Source of the DNA: Bordetella genomosp. 11
Lineage (GTDB): Bacteria; Pseudomonadota; Gammaproteobacteria; Burkholderiales; Burkholderiaceae_B
DNA length: 64,000 nucleotides
Assembly: GCF_002261215.1 (NCBI RefSeq)
Contig: NZ_NEVS01000004.1
Location: 2,356,001-2,420,000 of the forward strand
Direction of reading: 5' to 3'
The notes below the pieces were generated by a model. That model made no database searches and was not told the origin of the DNA. It saw nothing but the letters and a program-made list of their open reading frames with translations. Position 1 is the stretch's first letter. Every line of letters begins with the position of its first letter. The position numbers were made by a program, and so were the translations under genes. Below, piece by piece: positions 38,553 to 46,958 of the stretch.

Positions 38553-39691
38553 ACCTGTATATCGTGTCGGGTCAATTGAGCGCCTTTGCGCGGACCGGGG
38601 AATACCACGGTCAGGCGCGTGCCCGGGAATTCGGGTCGGCTGGAGAGTTTCCACCACGCGCCATGCGCATGCGCGATTTCGCGCACGATGGCCAGGCCCA
38701 GGCCGGAGCCTCCGGCCGTTGCCGCGGGGGATCGATAAAAGGCCTCGAATACCCTGTCCTGGTCTTCCGCCGGGATGCCGGGCCCATCGTCCATGACGGT
38801 CAGGCAGGGCGGATTGCTGCCCACGGTCAGGGTAATCCGGCCGCCCGACGTGCCGTAACGCAGGGCATTGTCCAGCAGATTACCGAGCAGTTCGTCCAGC
38901 AGCAGCGGATCCGCGTCGACCCAAACAGGGGTGTCCGGCGCGATCAGGTCCAGCTCGAACTGCGCGGCCCGCACGCGCGGTATCCATTCCGCGCCGCTGG
39001 CACGCACCCACTCGCACAGATCGATCCGCACGAAGCTGTCCTGCGGGCGCGCGTTGGGATCGGCCCGGGCGAGCACCAGCAACTGCTGTCCCAGGCGGAT
39101 CATGCGGTCGCTGACCGCCTTGATGCGTTCGGCGCGCGCGCGTACATCGTCGGGAAGCGGACGGGCCAGCATCAACTCGGATTCCAGCCGCAAGCCGCTC
39201 AATGGTGTGCGCAATTGGTGCGCCGCATGGCCGATAAAGCGGCGTTGGGCGGCCAGCGACGCGTCCAGCCGGGCGAGCAAATCGTTGGTGTGCAGAACCA
39301 GGGGTTCCATTTCGGCGGGCACGCCCGCCACTTCCAGCGGCTGCATGTCGTCGATGGAGCGCTGCCGAATTTCCTCCGACAGCAGGTTGACCGAGCGCAG
39401 CCCGGAACGCACGCCATGGACGACGACCCAGGCGAACAGCGACATCAGGATGATCTGGCCGACCACCATGAGCAGGAAAAAGTCTTCCAGCTCCCAGAGC
39501 GTCATGTCGATCTTGTGGGTCATGACCCACGTCGCCGCCAGGTCCAGCAGGACCAGCAGAAGGATGGCGGGCAGCAGTCGCACGACCAGATAGCGGGCCA
39601 GCGACCCTCTGGGCAGAAGCAGACCGGACCGGGGAGTGCGCGGGCTTTGCTGGTTGCTACGGATACGGTCGGACGGAATATCCACGGTCAT
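38549..39691 (-). CDS. sensor histidine kinase (TctE-like)
   Basis: A 380-residue membrane kinase with two helices (LVVRLLPAILLLVLLDLAATW and LLMVVGQIILMSLFAWVVV, quoted separately) enclosing only about 15 residues, so there is almost no periplasmic sensor. A HAMP-like linker leads to the HisKA box with His158 in AAHQLRTPLSG. The ATP domain shows LLGNLLDNALRYG, DDGPGIP and GGSGLGLAIVRE. It is 67 bp after its response regulator and overlaps kup. The short periplasmic loop suggests sensing in the membrane or the cytoplasm. Confidence 0.9.
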   Translation of the reverse strand: MTVDIPSDRIRSNQQSPRTPRSGLLLPRGSLARYLVVRLLPAILLLVLLDLAATWVMTHKIDMTLWELEDFFLLMVVGQIILMSLFAWVVVHGVRSGLRSVNLLSEEIRQRSIDDMQPLEVAGVPAEMEPLVLHTNDLLARLDASLAAQRRFIGHAAHQLRTPLSGLRLESELMLARPLPDDVRARAERIKAVSDRMIRLGQQLLVLARADPNARPQDSFVRIDLCEWVRASGAEWIPRVRAAQFELDLIAPDTPVWVDADPLLLDELLGNLLDNALRYGTSGGRITLTVGSNPPCLTVMDDGPGIPAEDQDRVFEAFYRSPAATAGGSGLGLAIVREIAHAHGAWWKLSSRPEFPGTRLTVVFPGPRKGAQLTRHDIQV

Positions 39692-39758
39692 GTTCGTAGG
39701 CCAACCCGGCCGGACAGTCGGAGTCCGGGTCTTTGGTCACCCGCGCGCAAGCGAGCTT

Positions 39759-40430
39759 TCAGGCTGCTTCCACATCCAGCAGGTAGCCGAAGCCACGCAC
39801 CGTCTGGATACTGGCGCCCGTGCCTTCCAGGCGCTTGCGCAGGCGGTATACGTAGACTTCAACCGCGTTTTCGCTGAAATCGGCGTCCCAGGCAGACAGG
39901 GAGTTGACGATCTGGCGCTTGGTCACCACGCGACCGACACGTGCCATCAGCATTTCGAGGACGGATAGTTCGCGCACCGACAGCGACAGCCGTTCGCCGT
40001 GGACGCGGACTTCGCGGCCGACCGTGTCGAAGACGAGAGGCCCGACTTCGATCAGGGGTTGCGCTTGTCCGCTGCGGCGGCGGAAGAAGGCCCGCACGCG
40101 TGCCGCGAGCTCGGGCAGTTCGAACGGCTTGGTGACATAGTCATCCGCGCCCGCGTCCAGCCCCGCCACCCGGTCTTCAAGACCGTCACGGGCCGTCAGT
40201 ATGAGCACGGGCACCTGATTGCCGTCCGCGCGCAATTGCCGCAGAACGTCGAGCCCGCTCATGCCGGGAAGGTTGAGATCGAGCAGAAGCAGATCGTATG
40301 GTTGGCCCGCCAAGGCGCCCAGCACCTTGTCGCCCTCGGTGAGCCAATCGACCGCATACCCCTGGTCGGCCAGAAACTCCTGCAGCGCGTGGCCCAGGGT
40401 TGTGTCGTCTTCGATTACCAGTACTCGCAT
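39759..40430 (-). CDS. OmpR-family response regulator (TctD-like)
   Basis: 223 residues: a receiver domain with Asp8/Asp9, phospho-acceptor Asp51 (LLLLDLNLPGMSGL) and Lys in VTKPFE, then an OmpR winged-helix domain (LSVRELSVLEMLMARVGRVVTK, NAVEVYVYRLRKRLE, VRGFGYLL). It is the first gene of the regulator-kinase-kup operon. There is no Shine-Dalgarno. A TAGAAT (40437-40442) lies only six bases before the ATG, so the message may be leaderless. Confidence 0.93.
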   Translation of the reverse strand: MRVLVIEDDTTLGHALQEFLADQGYAVDWLTEGDKVLGALAGQPYDLLLLDLNLPGMSGLDVLRQLRADGNQVPVLILTARDGLEDRVAGLDAGADDYVTKPFELPELAARVRAFFRRRSGQAQPLIEVGPLVFDTVGREVRVHGERLSLSVRELSVLEMLMARVGRVVTKRQIVNSLSAWDADFSENAVEVYVYRLRKRLEGTGASIQTVRGFGYLLDVEAA

Positions 40431-40485
40431 GGCGCGATTCTAGCGCGATCCGGACGGCAGCGCGCTACGTCCCGTGAACCTGTGG

Positions 40486-40497
40486 CGAAATATTTCG
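40486..40497. repeat. 12-bp perfect palindrome upstream of the response regulator gene
   Basis: CGAAATATTTCG lies in the 71-bp gap between exbD and the response regulator gene, a suitable place for an operator or autoregulatory site. No other evidence of function. Confidence 0.35.
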
Positions 40498-40501
40498 TGG
40501 C

Positions 40502-40975
40502 CTATTTGGCCGGCGCCTCCACGCCCCCCGCGCCGGCGCCCGGCGTACCGGGGACGGACGGGGCCGGCGTGGTGACGAAGCCGATACGCCCCAGGCCGGA
40601 ACGGCGGGCGGCCGCCATCACCTTGGCCAAGGTTTCGTAACGGGTATCCAGATCGGCCCGGATGCGCAGTTCGGGCTGCGGCTGGCTCCCGGCAGCCGCG
40701 GCAAAGCGGTCCGGCAGCTCGGCTTCCAGCACCGGCTTGTCATCCCAGAACAGCTGGCCGTGTGCGTCGATCGCCAAGTCGATGGTCTTGGGCTCTTCCT
40801 TGACCGGCTCCGCGCTGACCTGCGGCATATTGATCCGGATCGAATGAGCCATCAGGGGCGCGGTGATGATGAAAATGACCAGGAGCACCAACATGACGTC
40901 GATCAGAGGCACCATGTTGATTTCCGACATCGCGTGGCCGCCGGAACCTTTGTTGTCGAAGCCGCCGAAAGCCAT
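40502..40975 (-). CDS. exbD: ExbD, TonB-system biopolymer transport protein
   Basis: A 157-residue partner of ExbB with one N-terminal membrane helix, EINMVPLIDVMLVLLVIFIIT (split as usual around the essential Asp in PLIDVML), and a periplasmic domain. It starts immediately after the ExbB stop. The C-terminal tail is rich in Pro, Gly and Ala. It completes the tonB-exbB-exbD unit that energises outer-membrane receptors. Confidence 0.94.
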   Translation of the reverse strand: MAFGGFDNKGSGGHAMSEINMVPLIDVMLVLLVIFIITAPLMAHSIRINMPQVSAEPVKEEPKTIDLAIDAHGQLFWDDKPVLEAELPDRFAAAAGSQPQPELRIRADLDTRYETLAKVMAAARRSGLGRIGFVTTPAPSVPGTPGAGAGGVEAPAK

Positions 40976-41860
40976 TTATTCGCCCCCGCGCGTCGCCTGC
41001 GCACCGCCGGTGCGCCGCATGGCGCGCACTTTGCTGTCGGACATCGCCACCTGCTGGCCGGTCGTCAGGAACGCGAAGAGGTCGTGCGCGAATGCGTCCA
41101 GCCGCGAAAGGAAGACACGATTCTTGCGCACGAAGGTGTTGTAGGCCAGCACCGCGGGGATTGCCACGGCCAGTCCAAGCCCTGTCATGATCAGGGCCTC
41201 GCCCACCGGGCCGGCGATGCGGTTGATGGTAACGCCGTCCGCCAGGCCGATGCCGACCAGGGCGTGATACACGCCCCACACCGTACCGAACAACCCCACG
41301 AAAGGCGCGGTGGATCCTACCGACGCCAGTACGGTCAGGCCGTTTTCCAGCTTGGCGGTCTCCTCATCGATAACCTTGCGCATCGTCCGCGTCACGAATT
41401 CGCTGTTGGATCCGGCCTCGGACAGCGTCGTCGCGCCGTATTTGGCATGGTGAGCCTGCGCATGCATGGCATGCGACGCAAGATGCGAAAACGGATCGCG
41501 CGCACCATGCGTAGTGATTTCGTGCTCGACCTGCTCCAGCGAGCTCGCATTCCAGAATTTATTGAGGAAATCGCGCGAGCGCTTGCGGACCACGGTGCTA
41601 TTGACCGCCTTGACGACGATCAGGTACCAGGTCACCAGGGACATCAGGACCAGGATGACGAACAGCGTCTTGCCGACAACGTCGCTTTGCGAGACAAAAT
41701 GCATGACGCCCATATCTGGCACCGGCAACGGAGCCGGCGCCGCGGGCATGGCCGCCGGTGCCTGGAGGGCACCCCCGGCAGTCGCTCCGGCGGCGGGATC
41801 GGCCGTCGCGGCGGGCGCCGCCTGCGCCAGCACCATGGCGATATGGTGTGCGATGGACAT
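40976..41860 (-). CDS. exbB: ExbB, TonB-system proton channel subunit
   Basis: A 294-residue inner-membrane protein with a long N-terminal Ala/Pro-rich leader region (residues about 10-50), which is a feature of longer ExbB types. Three helices follow: LFVILVLMSLVTWYLIVV, VLASVGSTAPFVGLFGTVWGVY and ALIMTGLGLAVAIPAVLAYN. It lies one base after tonB and directly before exbD. Confidence 0.94.
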   Translation of the reverse strand: MSIAHHIAMVLAQAAPAATADPAAGATAGGALQAPAAMPAAPAPLPVPDMGVMHFVSQSDVVGKTLFVILVLMSLVTWYLIVVKAVNSTVVRKRSRDFLNKFWNASSLEQVEHEITTHGARDPFSHLASHAMHAQAHHAKYGATTLSEAGSNSEFVTRTMRKVIDEETAKLENGLTVLASVGSTAPFVGLFGTVWGVYHALVGIGLADGVTINRIAGPVGEALIMTGLGLAVAIPAVLAYNTFVRKNRVFLSRLDAFAHDLFAFLTTGQQVAMSDSKVRAMRRTGGAQATRGGE

Positions 41861-41861
41861 G

Positions 41862-42677
41862 TCAGTTCCTTATATTGAAATCGAACGGGATTCTTGCCTG
41901 GACCGTGTACGCGACGCCATTGCGCGTATAGGGTTTGAAACGCACCCGGCGCACGGCATCCAGCGCCGCTTCATCCAAACGCGGGAAGCCGGACGAAGCC
42001 ACGACCGTCGCCTTTTCGATGCCCCCCTGGGCATTGACCACCACCAACACGGTGACGCGCCCCTCTTCCCGGCGCCGCTTGGACGCCAGGGGATATACCA
42101 CCGAGGGCCCTGGCCCCAGATATTCGATATTGGACACCGTCTCGGGCTGGTCCCGCGGCGGGCCCTGGCGCGGCGCCTGGGTCGCGGTGGCGCCGTCAGG
42201 TGCCCCCGTCGGCGGCGACGGAGGCGCGGGCGGCTGCTCGACCGCTTTGGGCGGCGGCGTTTCCTTGACGGGCTGGGGCTTCGGCTTGGCCTGGGGCTTG
42301 GGCTTAGGCTTCGGTTTGGGGGCCGGAACGACGGGCTTTTCGATGACCGGTTCGGGCTCGGGTTCGGGCTCCGCCTTCTCGGTCGGCTGCGGTTCCGGTT
42401 CTGGCGTCACCTGCGGCTGTGGCGGCGACGGAGGCTGCACCTCGGGCTTGGGCGGCTCCGGGGTTTCGTCGGCCTTGGCCACCTGCGGAACAGGGGCTTC
42501 GACCACGCTCACCATGATGGGTTGGCTTTCCGGCGGGAGCGGCACGACTTCCCGGCTGGACAGGATGGCTCCCGCCACGATGGCATGCACTGCGACGACG
42601 ACGATTCCCGCGACGAGCCTGACGCCCAGGGAAGCATTCGATGACGTGGACCAATTACGCTTTTTGTTGCTAGGCAT
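41862..42677 (-). CDS. tonB: TonB, energy-transducing protein
   Basis: A 271-residue protein with an N-terminal membrane anchor (VRLVAGIVVVAVHAIVAGAIL), a very long Pro-Glu/Pro-Lys region (about residues 55-175, with PEPEPEP and KPKPKPK runs) that spans the periplasm, and a C-terminal TonB domain (YPLASKRRREEGRVTVLVVV, GFPRLDEAALDAVRRVRF). The ATG at 42677 is chosen; a TTG at 42689 is the alternative. A Fur-box promoter lies about 75-100 bp upstream. It is the first gene of tonB-exbB-exbD. Confidence 0.93.
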   Translation of the reverse strand: MPSNKKRNWSTSSNASLGVRLVAGIVVVAVHAIVAGAILSSREVVPLPPESQPIMVSVVEAPVPQVAKADETPEPPKPEVQPPSPPQPQVTPEPEPQPTEKAEPEPEPEPVIEKPVVPAPKPKPKPKPQAKPKPQPVKETPPPKAVEQPPAPPSPPTGAPDGATATQAPRQGPPRDQPETVSNIEYLGPGPSVVYPLASKRRREEGRVTVLVVVNAQGGIEKATVVASSGFPRLDEAALDAVRRVRFKPYTRNGVAYTVQARIPFDFNIRN

Positions 42678-42750
42678 GAACCAGCCCAATGCCCTGACTT
42701 GAGTTGGACTGCGACGCGGACGGAATGCGGCGACGCGGGATAAGTCCGAT

Positions 42751-42780
42751 ATGCTATCTCAAATGGGAATTATTCGCAAA
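42751..42780 (-). promoter_or_regulatory. Fur-box-overlapped sigma70 promoter of tonB-exbBD
   Basis: On the minus strand TTGCGA (42774-42779) and TAGCAT (42751-42756) are 17 bp apart. The -35 and part of the spacer overlap AATGGGAATTATTCGCAAA (plus strand 42762-42780). This is close to the AATGAGAATTATTCTCATT form of the Fur box, so iron-dependent repression is expected. Confidence 0.7.
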
Positions 42781-43082
42781 AGCATTTGGGCCTTGCCGCG
42801 ACGGGGTGGCGGACAGGCGGAATTCTGCGGGAACATGCCCATCCACCAAGCGAAAACTCATGCGATGCGCGACATGGGAAGCAGATGCCGGGAACCGAGT
42901 ACCTCGCGACTGGATAGCGGTAGCCGCACCACCGCAGCGACGTGACGACTCCCGCCCCTGGCTTCGACGACCCGCGGTCCCCATCCGTGAAAACTGCCCC
43001 GGCGTGAGACAGGCAATGCGATCCACGACGACGGCCACGAGGCACACCGTTTGCGTATCCGGCGTTATTTAAGGAGACCAGC
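42781..43082. other. gene-free stretch between the tonB promoter and the DUF3606 gene
   Basis: About 300 bp with no convincing gene. Short open frames cross it but have no ribosome-binding site or recognisable sequence. Its right end carries the DUF3606 gene's AAGGAG site. I see no repeats or strong promoter. Confidence 0.5.
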
Positions 43083-43274
43083 ATGAGCGACAATCTGCAA
43101 GAGCGCGGGCCCGCCGACCGCTCCCGCATCAACCTGAACGAGCGCTGGGAAGTCGATTACTGGAGCAAGACCCTGGGATGCACGCCCGATCAACTGCGTG
43201 AGGCCGTCGCAAAGGCGGGTAGCAGCGTAGACAAGGTGCGCGAGCAGCTCGGGAAAGGACGCCAGGCCACGTGA
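43083..43274 (+). CDS. DUF3606 domain-containing small protein
   Basis: A 63-residue basic/acidic mixed protein of the DUF3606 family: RSRINLNERWEVDYWSKTLG and CTPDQLREAVAKAGSSVDKVREQL. The function is unknown; such proteins are often stress-induced. An excellent AAGGAG sits upstream of the ATG. It stands alone, facing the tRNA-Val gene. Confidence 0.88.
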   Translation: MSDNLQERGPADRSRINLNERWEVDYWSKTLGCTPDQLREAVAKAGSSVDKVREQLGKGRQAT

Positions 43275-43378
43275 TATCGCGCACACCGAGCCCGCCTACG
43301 AAACCGGAGAGGCTTCCGGGCGCTTGTCCTGGAACGGACAGGCTTCCGAGCGTTTGATGATTGGAAACGGGAATGGAG

Positions 43379-43454
43379 TGGTGGGTGCTGAGGGGTTCGA
43401 ACCCCCGACCTACGCCTTGTAAGGGCGCCGCTCTACCAGCTGAGCTAAGCACCC
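43379..43454 (-). tRNA. tRNA-Val (anticodon TAC)
   Basis: On the minus strand a 7-bp acceptor stem GGGTGCT/AGCACCC, the D arm AGCTCAGCTGGTAGAGC, the anticodon loop CTTACAA and the T arm GGGGGTTCGAACCCC fold as a standard tRNA. The anticodon TAC is for valine. The 3' CCA is encoded (43379-43381). It lies downstream of hupB with its own promoter. Confidence 0.96.
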
Positions 43455-43495
43455 CAATAGAGTGGGGCCACTCTTCATGCAAACCGCGAGTGCGG

Positions 43496-43524
43496 ATTAT
43501 AGCGACCGCCCGGTGAAGCCGCAA
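43496..43524 (-). promoter_or_regulatory. promoter of tRNA-Val
   Basis: Minus strand TTGCGG (43519-43524), a 17-bp spacer and a consensus TATAAT (43496-43501), about 40 bp before the tRNA 5' end. Confidence 0.7.
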
Positions 43525-43615
43525 ACGAGGGGTACAGGGACTGCGCATGGAAGCGGCGCGATGCGACGCGCTCATCGTCCCCCGTTCTGCCGGGCGATCG
43601 CGATCGAATGATCGA

Positions 43616-43888
43616 TCAGTTGACTGCGTCCTTCAGGGCCTTGCCGGCGCGGAACTTCGGCACCTTGGCCTTTTTGATTTTGATGCTTTCGCCGGTGCGC
43701 GGATTGCGACCGGTACGTGCTGCGCGGGAAGATACGGCGAACGTGCCGAAACCGACCAGCGTGACGGTCCCGCCTTTCTTCAGCGTCGACTTCACGGCGC
43801 CGATCAACGCGTCGAGGGAACGGCCGGCAGCCGCCTTCGAGATATCCGCTTTGCTGGCGATGTGGTCGATAAGTTCAGTTTTGTTCAT
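43616..43888 (-). CDS. hupB: HU family DNA-binding protein
   Basis: A 90-residue histone-like HU subunit that bends and compacts [30 protein letters not shown] (in parts), [22 protein letters not shown] with the DNA-contacting arm, and [26 protein letters not shown] precedes the ATG. tRNA-Val lies downstream in the same direction. Confidence 0.96.
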   Translation of the reverse strand: MNKTELIDHIASKADISKAAAGRSLDALIGAVKSTLKKGGTVTLVGFGTFAVSSRAARTGRNPRTGESIKIKKAKVPKFRAGKALKDAVN

Positions 43889-44192
43889 GCAGAATTACCC
43901 CTCACAGGTATGGTGCCCCGGTGGCCTGCCCGGCCGGCAGGGCTATCGAACGACTTCTTCTTGAACGGTTTGCATGACAAACCGCGACGCTTAAATTGCT
44001 ACGCCGCCCATGATTTCGCGTGCGTTGAGGCAGGCAAACCAGGAGCGACGTAGTGGCGTATTAGGCACTGACGGCACAAGGCTGTCAAGAAAAAAACCGG
44101 CGAAACCCGCGCCGTTACTGGCTTTCCGGCGCGAAAGCGACAGCGGGCGCCACCGCGCGCAGGCCTGCGGCCGCCCCGCTCCGCCGAGGTCG
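43889..44192. other. gene-free stretch between hupB and the PKHD hydroxylase gene
   Basis: About 300 bp. It contains the hupB leader, a perfect 7-bp inverted repeat CGGTTTG-CATGA-CAAACCG (43966-43984) about 80 bp upstream of hupB that could be an operator, and the hydroxylase gene's terminator near 44089-44116. No open frame here looks like a gene. Confidence 0.5.
44089..44116 (-). terminator. possible terminator of the PKHD hydroxylase gene
   Basis: Minus strand ACGGCG-CGGGTTT-CGCCGG followed by a T7 run, about 80 bp after the stop. The stem is only 5-6 bp. Confidence 0.5.
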
Positions 44193-44873
44193 CTACACGT
44201 CGACCCAGCGGCGCAGCAGGTTGTGATAAACGCCGGTCAGCTGCACCAGCGAAGGGTGCTCTTTGACATCCTGCGTCAATCTTTGAATAGCGACGTCCAG
44301 TTCCAGCAGCAAGGTGCGCTGTGCATCTTCGCGCACCAGGCTTTGCATCCAGAAGAACGAACTGATGCGGGCGCCGCGCGTTACCGCGTTGACACGATGC
44401 AGGCTGGTTCCAGGATAGAGCACCATATGTCCCGCGGGCAACTTGATGCTGCGCGGACCATACAGGTCATCCACCACGAGTTCGCCACCGTCGTAGCTGT
44501 CCGGCTCCGAAAGGAACAGTGTCGCGGACATATCCGTGCGCACGCGATCCGCTGTGCCGGTGACGGGCCGGACGGCGTTATCGACGTGATAGCCGAAATT
44601 TTCACCGCCTTCGTAGCGGTTGAACAAAGGAGGAATGATCTTGCGAGGCAGCGCGGCAGCCATGAAGAGCGGGTTGCGGGCCAATCGCTGAAGGATCGCG
44701 TTGCCCAGCTCCTGCGCGAGCGGACTGCCCTCGGCCAGTTGCCGATTCTGCTTGACCTGGGCGGACTGGTGGCCCGCGGTTACCTTGCCGTCCACCCAAT
44801 CGGCTGCTTCGAGCCGGCCGCGCATCTCGGCGGCTTCGGCGGGCGTAAGGACATCGGCAATCTGGATCAACAT
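44193..44873 (-). CDS. PKHD-type Fe(II)/2-oxoglutarate-dependent hydroxylase (PiuC-like)
   Basis: A 226-residue oxygenase of the PiuC family, often linked to iron uptake. The metal triad is His96-x-Asp98 (GYHVDN) and His159 ([11 protein letters not shown]), with Arg169 for 2-oxoglutarate. [18 protein letters not shown] is also typical. PiuC genes usually follow a TonB-dependent siderophore receptor. Here the upstream neighbour is a Cys/Met PLP enzyme 17 bp away, and no receptor is in the window. The substrate is unknown. Confidence 0.9.
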   Translation of the reverse strand: MLIQIADVLTPAEAAEMRGRLEAADWVDGKVTAGHQSAQVKQNRQLAEGSPLAQELGNAILQRLARNPLFMAAALPRKIIPPLFNRYEGGENFGYHVDNAVRPVTGTADRVRTDMSATLFLSEPDSYDGGELVVDDLYGPRSIKLPAGHMVLYPGTSLHRVNAVTRGARISSFFWMQSLVREDAQRTLLLELDVAIQRLTQDVKEHPSLVQLTGVYHNLLRRWVDV

Positions 44874-44889
44874 CGCGGGTACTCCGGCT

Positions 44890-46134
44890 TCAGGTGTTTA
44901 GACAGGCGCGCAGCGCCTGATCGAAATCACCCAGCAGGTCGCCTTCGTCCTCGATGCCGACGGACACGCGAATGAAACTGTCGGCGATACCCATTTGCGC
45001 GCGGCGCTGTGCGCCCATTTCGTAGTAAATGGTGTGGGCGGCGGGCAGCGCCAGGGTGCGCGTGTCGCCCAGGTGCGTGGCCAGGATGACGACTTTCAAG
45101 CGGTTGAGAAAGTCGAAGCAATCGATGCCGTCGACCAATTCAACACCCAGCAGCGCACCGAAGCACCCGTCGAACAACGAGGCCGCGCGTTCATGCTGGG
45201 GATGCGATGCCAGGCCGGGGTAGTACACCTTGGCAACACCGGGATGGGCGTCCAGCATGCGCGCCAACGCGTATGCGTTGTCGCAGTGCTTGCGCATGCG
45301 CAAAGCCAGCGTTTCCGACCCCACCGCAATGCGGTGGGCCGCATCCGCCGACAGGGTGCCGCCCATATCGCGGAGGCCTTTCTTCTTGATCTGCAAAATC
45401 CCCCAGCCAGCCGGCGGGCCTTTGCGGTAGGAGTCGAAAATATTCTTGTAGCCCGACCAGTCGAACAGGCCGGTATCCGTGATGGACCCGCCCAGCGCAT
45501 TGCCATGACCGCCGATGTACTTGGACAGGGAATTCATGACCAGCGATGCCTGCACATCGATGCCGCGCAGCATCCACGGCGAGGTCAGCGTATTGTCCAG
45601 CAGATAGACTAGGCCGCGCTCGCGGCACAGGGTGCCGATCCCAGCCAGATCCGCCACCTGCGTACCGGGATTGGCGATGGTTTCGACGAATACCATACGG
45701 GTGTTCGGCCGCAGCGCGGCCTTGACCTGCTCGGTGTCGGTGGCATCGACAAAGGTAATTTCCACGCCCAGCTCGACCAGCGTGGCAAACAGGCTATTGG
45801 TATTGCCGAAGATGAACTGGCTGGACACCAGGTGGTCCCCCGCGCGCAACAGCGTGGTGAAAACCGCCGCGAGGGCCGCCATGCCGGTCGCGAAGCTGAC
45901 CGTGGAGACGCCTTTTTCCATCCGCGTGATGCGGGTTTCCAGGGCTGCCGTGGTGGGTGTGCCTTGCCGCGCATACGAGTAGCCGGCCTTGCCCTGGAAC
46001 ACCGCGGCCAATTCGTGGGCGTCGGCGTAGCCGTATTCGGACGATACATGTATGGGCTTGTGGACGGCGCCATGCTCGACCGCGTCGCGGCGATCCGAAT
46101 GAAGAATGGTAGTGGTAAAGCCGAATTGATCCAT
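44890..46134 (-). CDS. Cys/Met metabolism PLP-dependent enzyme (cystathionine gamma-synthase/lyase family)
   Basis: A 414-residue fold-type I PLP enzyme. The PLP lysine is Lys205 in [38 protein letters not shown] and the Asp of [11 protein letters not shown] also mark the family. [18 protein letters not shown] is the C-terminal signature. It could be cystathionine gamma-synthase, O-succinyl/acetylhomoserine sulfhydrylase or a gamma-lyase; sequence alone does not separate these. The ATG at 46134 gives the family start. It follows rlmB by 38 bp on the same strand. Confidence 0.88.
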   Translation of the reverse strand: MDQFGFTTTILHSDRRDAVEHGAVHKPIHVSSEYGYADAHELAAVFQGKAGYSYARQGTPTTAALETRITRMEKGVSTVSFATGMAALAAVFTTLLRAGDHLVSSQFIFGNTNSLFATLVELGVEITFVDATDTEQVKAALRPNTRMVFVETIANPGTQVADLAGIGTLCRERGLVYLLDNTLTSPWMLRGIDVQASLVMNSLSKYIGGHGNALGGSITDTGLFDWSGYKNIFDSYRKGPPAGWGILQIKKKGLRDMGGTLSADAAHRIAVGSETLALRMRKHCDNAYALARMLDAHPGVAKVYYPGLASHPQHERAASLFDGCFGALLGVELVDGIDCFDFLNRLKVVILATHLGDTRTLALPAAHTIYYEMGAQRRAQMGIADSFIRVSVGIEDEGDLLGDFDQALRACLNT

Positions 46135-46172
46135 GATCGCGCGCACCGGTGATACGGGAATGAGCAGGGATT

Positions 46173-46910
46173 TTACCCCTGGCGCTGGCGCACGGTTTCG
46201 TACAGGCAAACCGCGCTGGCAACGCTGACATTAAGGCTTTCCACCGAACCCAGCATGGGGATATGCACCAACTCGTCGCACGTATCGCGCGTCAACCGGC
46301 GCATCCCTTCGCCTTCCGCGCCCATCACCCAGGCCATGGGGCGACGCGCATCCACGCCGTGCATCGGCGTCGCTGCCTGGTCGTCCGTACCGACCAGCCA
46401 CACGTCCCGCTCTTTCAGCGTGCGCATGGTGCGAGCCAGATTCGTGACCATGATGTAGGGCACCGTGTCGGCCGCGCCGCATGCCACGCGCTGCACGGTG
46501 GCGTTCAGGCCGACCGCGCGGTCGCGCGGCGCGATGACGGCATGCACGCCCGCCGCGTCCGCCGTGCGCAGGCAGGCGCCCAGGTTGTGGGGATCGGTCA
46601 CGCCATCCAGCAGCAACAGGAAAGCCGGCTCCTCGATGACGTCCAGCACGTCGTCGATATCGACCGCCAACTGGGCCGGCTCGGCCAACGCGACGACCCC
46701 TTGGTGGCGTGTGCCGCGGGCAAGCCCGTCCAGGCGTTCCGTCGGTACCGGATGCACCTTGCAGCCGGCCCGTCCCGCCTGCTCGATCAGCGAGGCCATG
46801 CGTTTGTCGCGCCGCGAGGCCTCGACGTAAATTTCCTTGATGGACGACGGCGCATGGCGCAGGCGCGCCACGACCGCGTGAAACCCTGCGAGAACCTGGG
46901 TTGACGCCAT
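46173..46910 (-). CDS. rlmB: 23S rRNA (guanosine-2'-O-)-methyltransferase RlmB
   Basis: A 245-residue SPOUT methyltransferase that modifies G2251 of 23S rRNA. It has an N-terminal substrate-binding domain ([14 protein letters not shown]) and the three SPOUT motifs [33 protein letters not shown] and [21 protein letters not shown] (each read in part). It lies 48 bp after rnr, the same rnr-rlmB pair as in E. coli. Confidence 0.95.
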   Translation of the reverse strand: MASTQVLAGFHAVVARLRHAPSSIKEIYVEASRRDKRMASLIEQAGRAGCKVHPVPTERLDGLARGTRHQGVVALAEPAQLAVDIDDVLDVIEEPAFLLLLDGVTDPHNLGACLRTADAAGVHAVIAPRDRAVGLNATVQRVACGAADTVPYIMVTNLARTMRTLKERDVWLVGTDDQAATPMHGVDARRPMAWVMGAEGEGMRRLTRDTCDELVHIPMLGSVESLNVSVASAVCLYETVRQRQG

Positions 46911-46958
46911 AAAACCATACCTCTCTTGTCATACCCGCCCTTTCCGGGCGGGACCGTG

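Noticed and set aside
42704..43072. A 122-codon open frame between tonB and the DUF3606 gene
   Set aside because: No ribosome-binding site, no recognisable sequence, and an unlikely composition (Arg and Pro rich).
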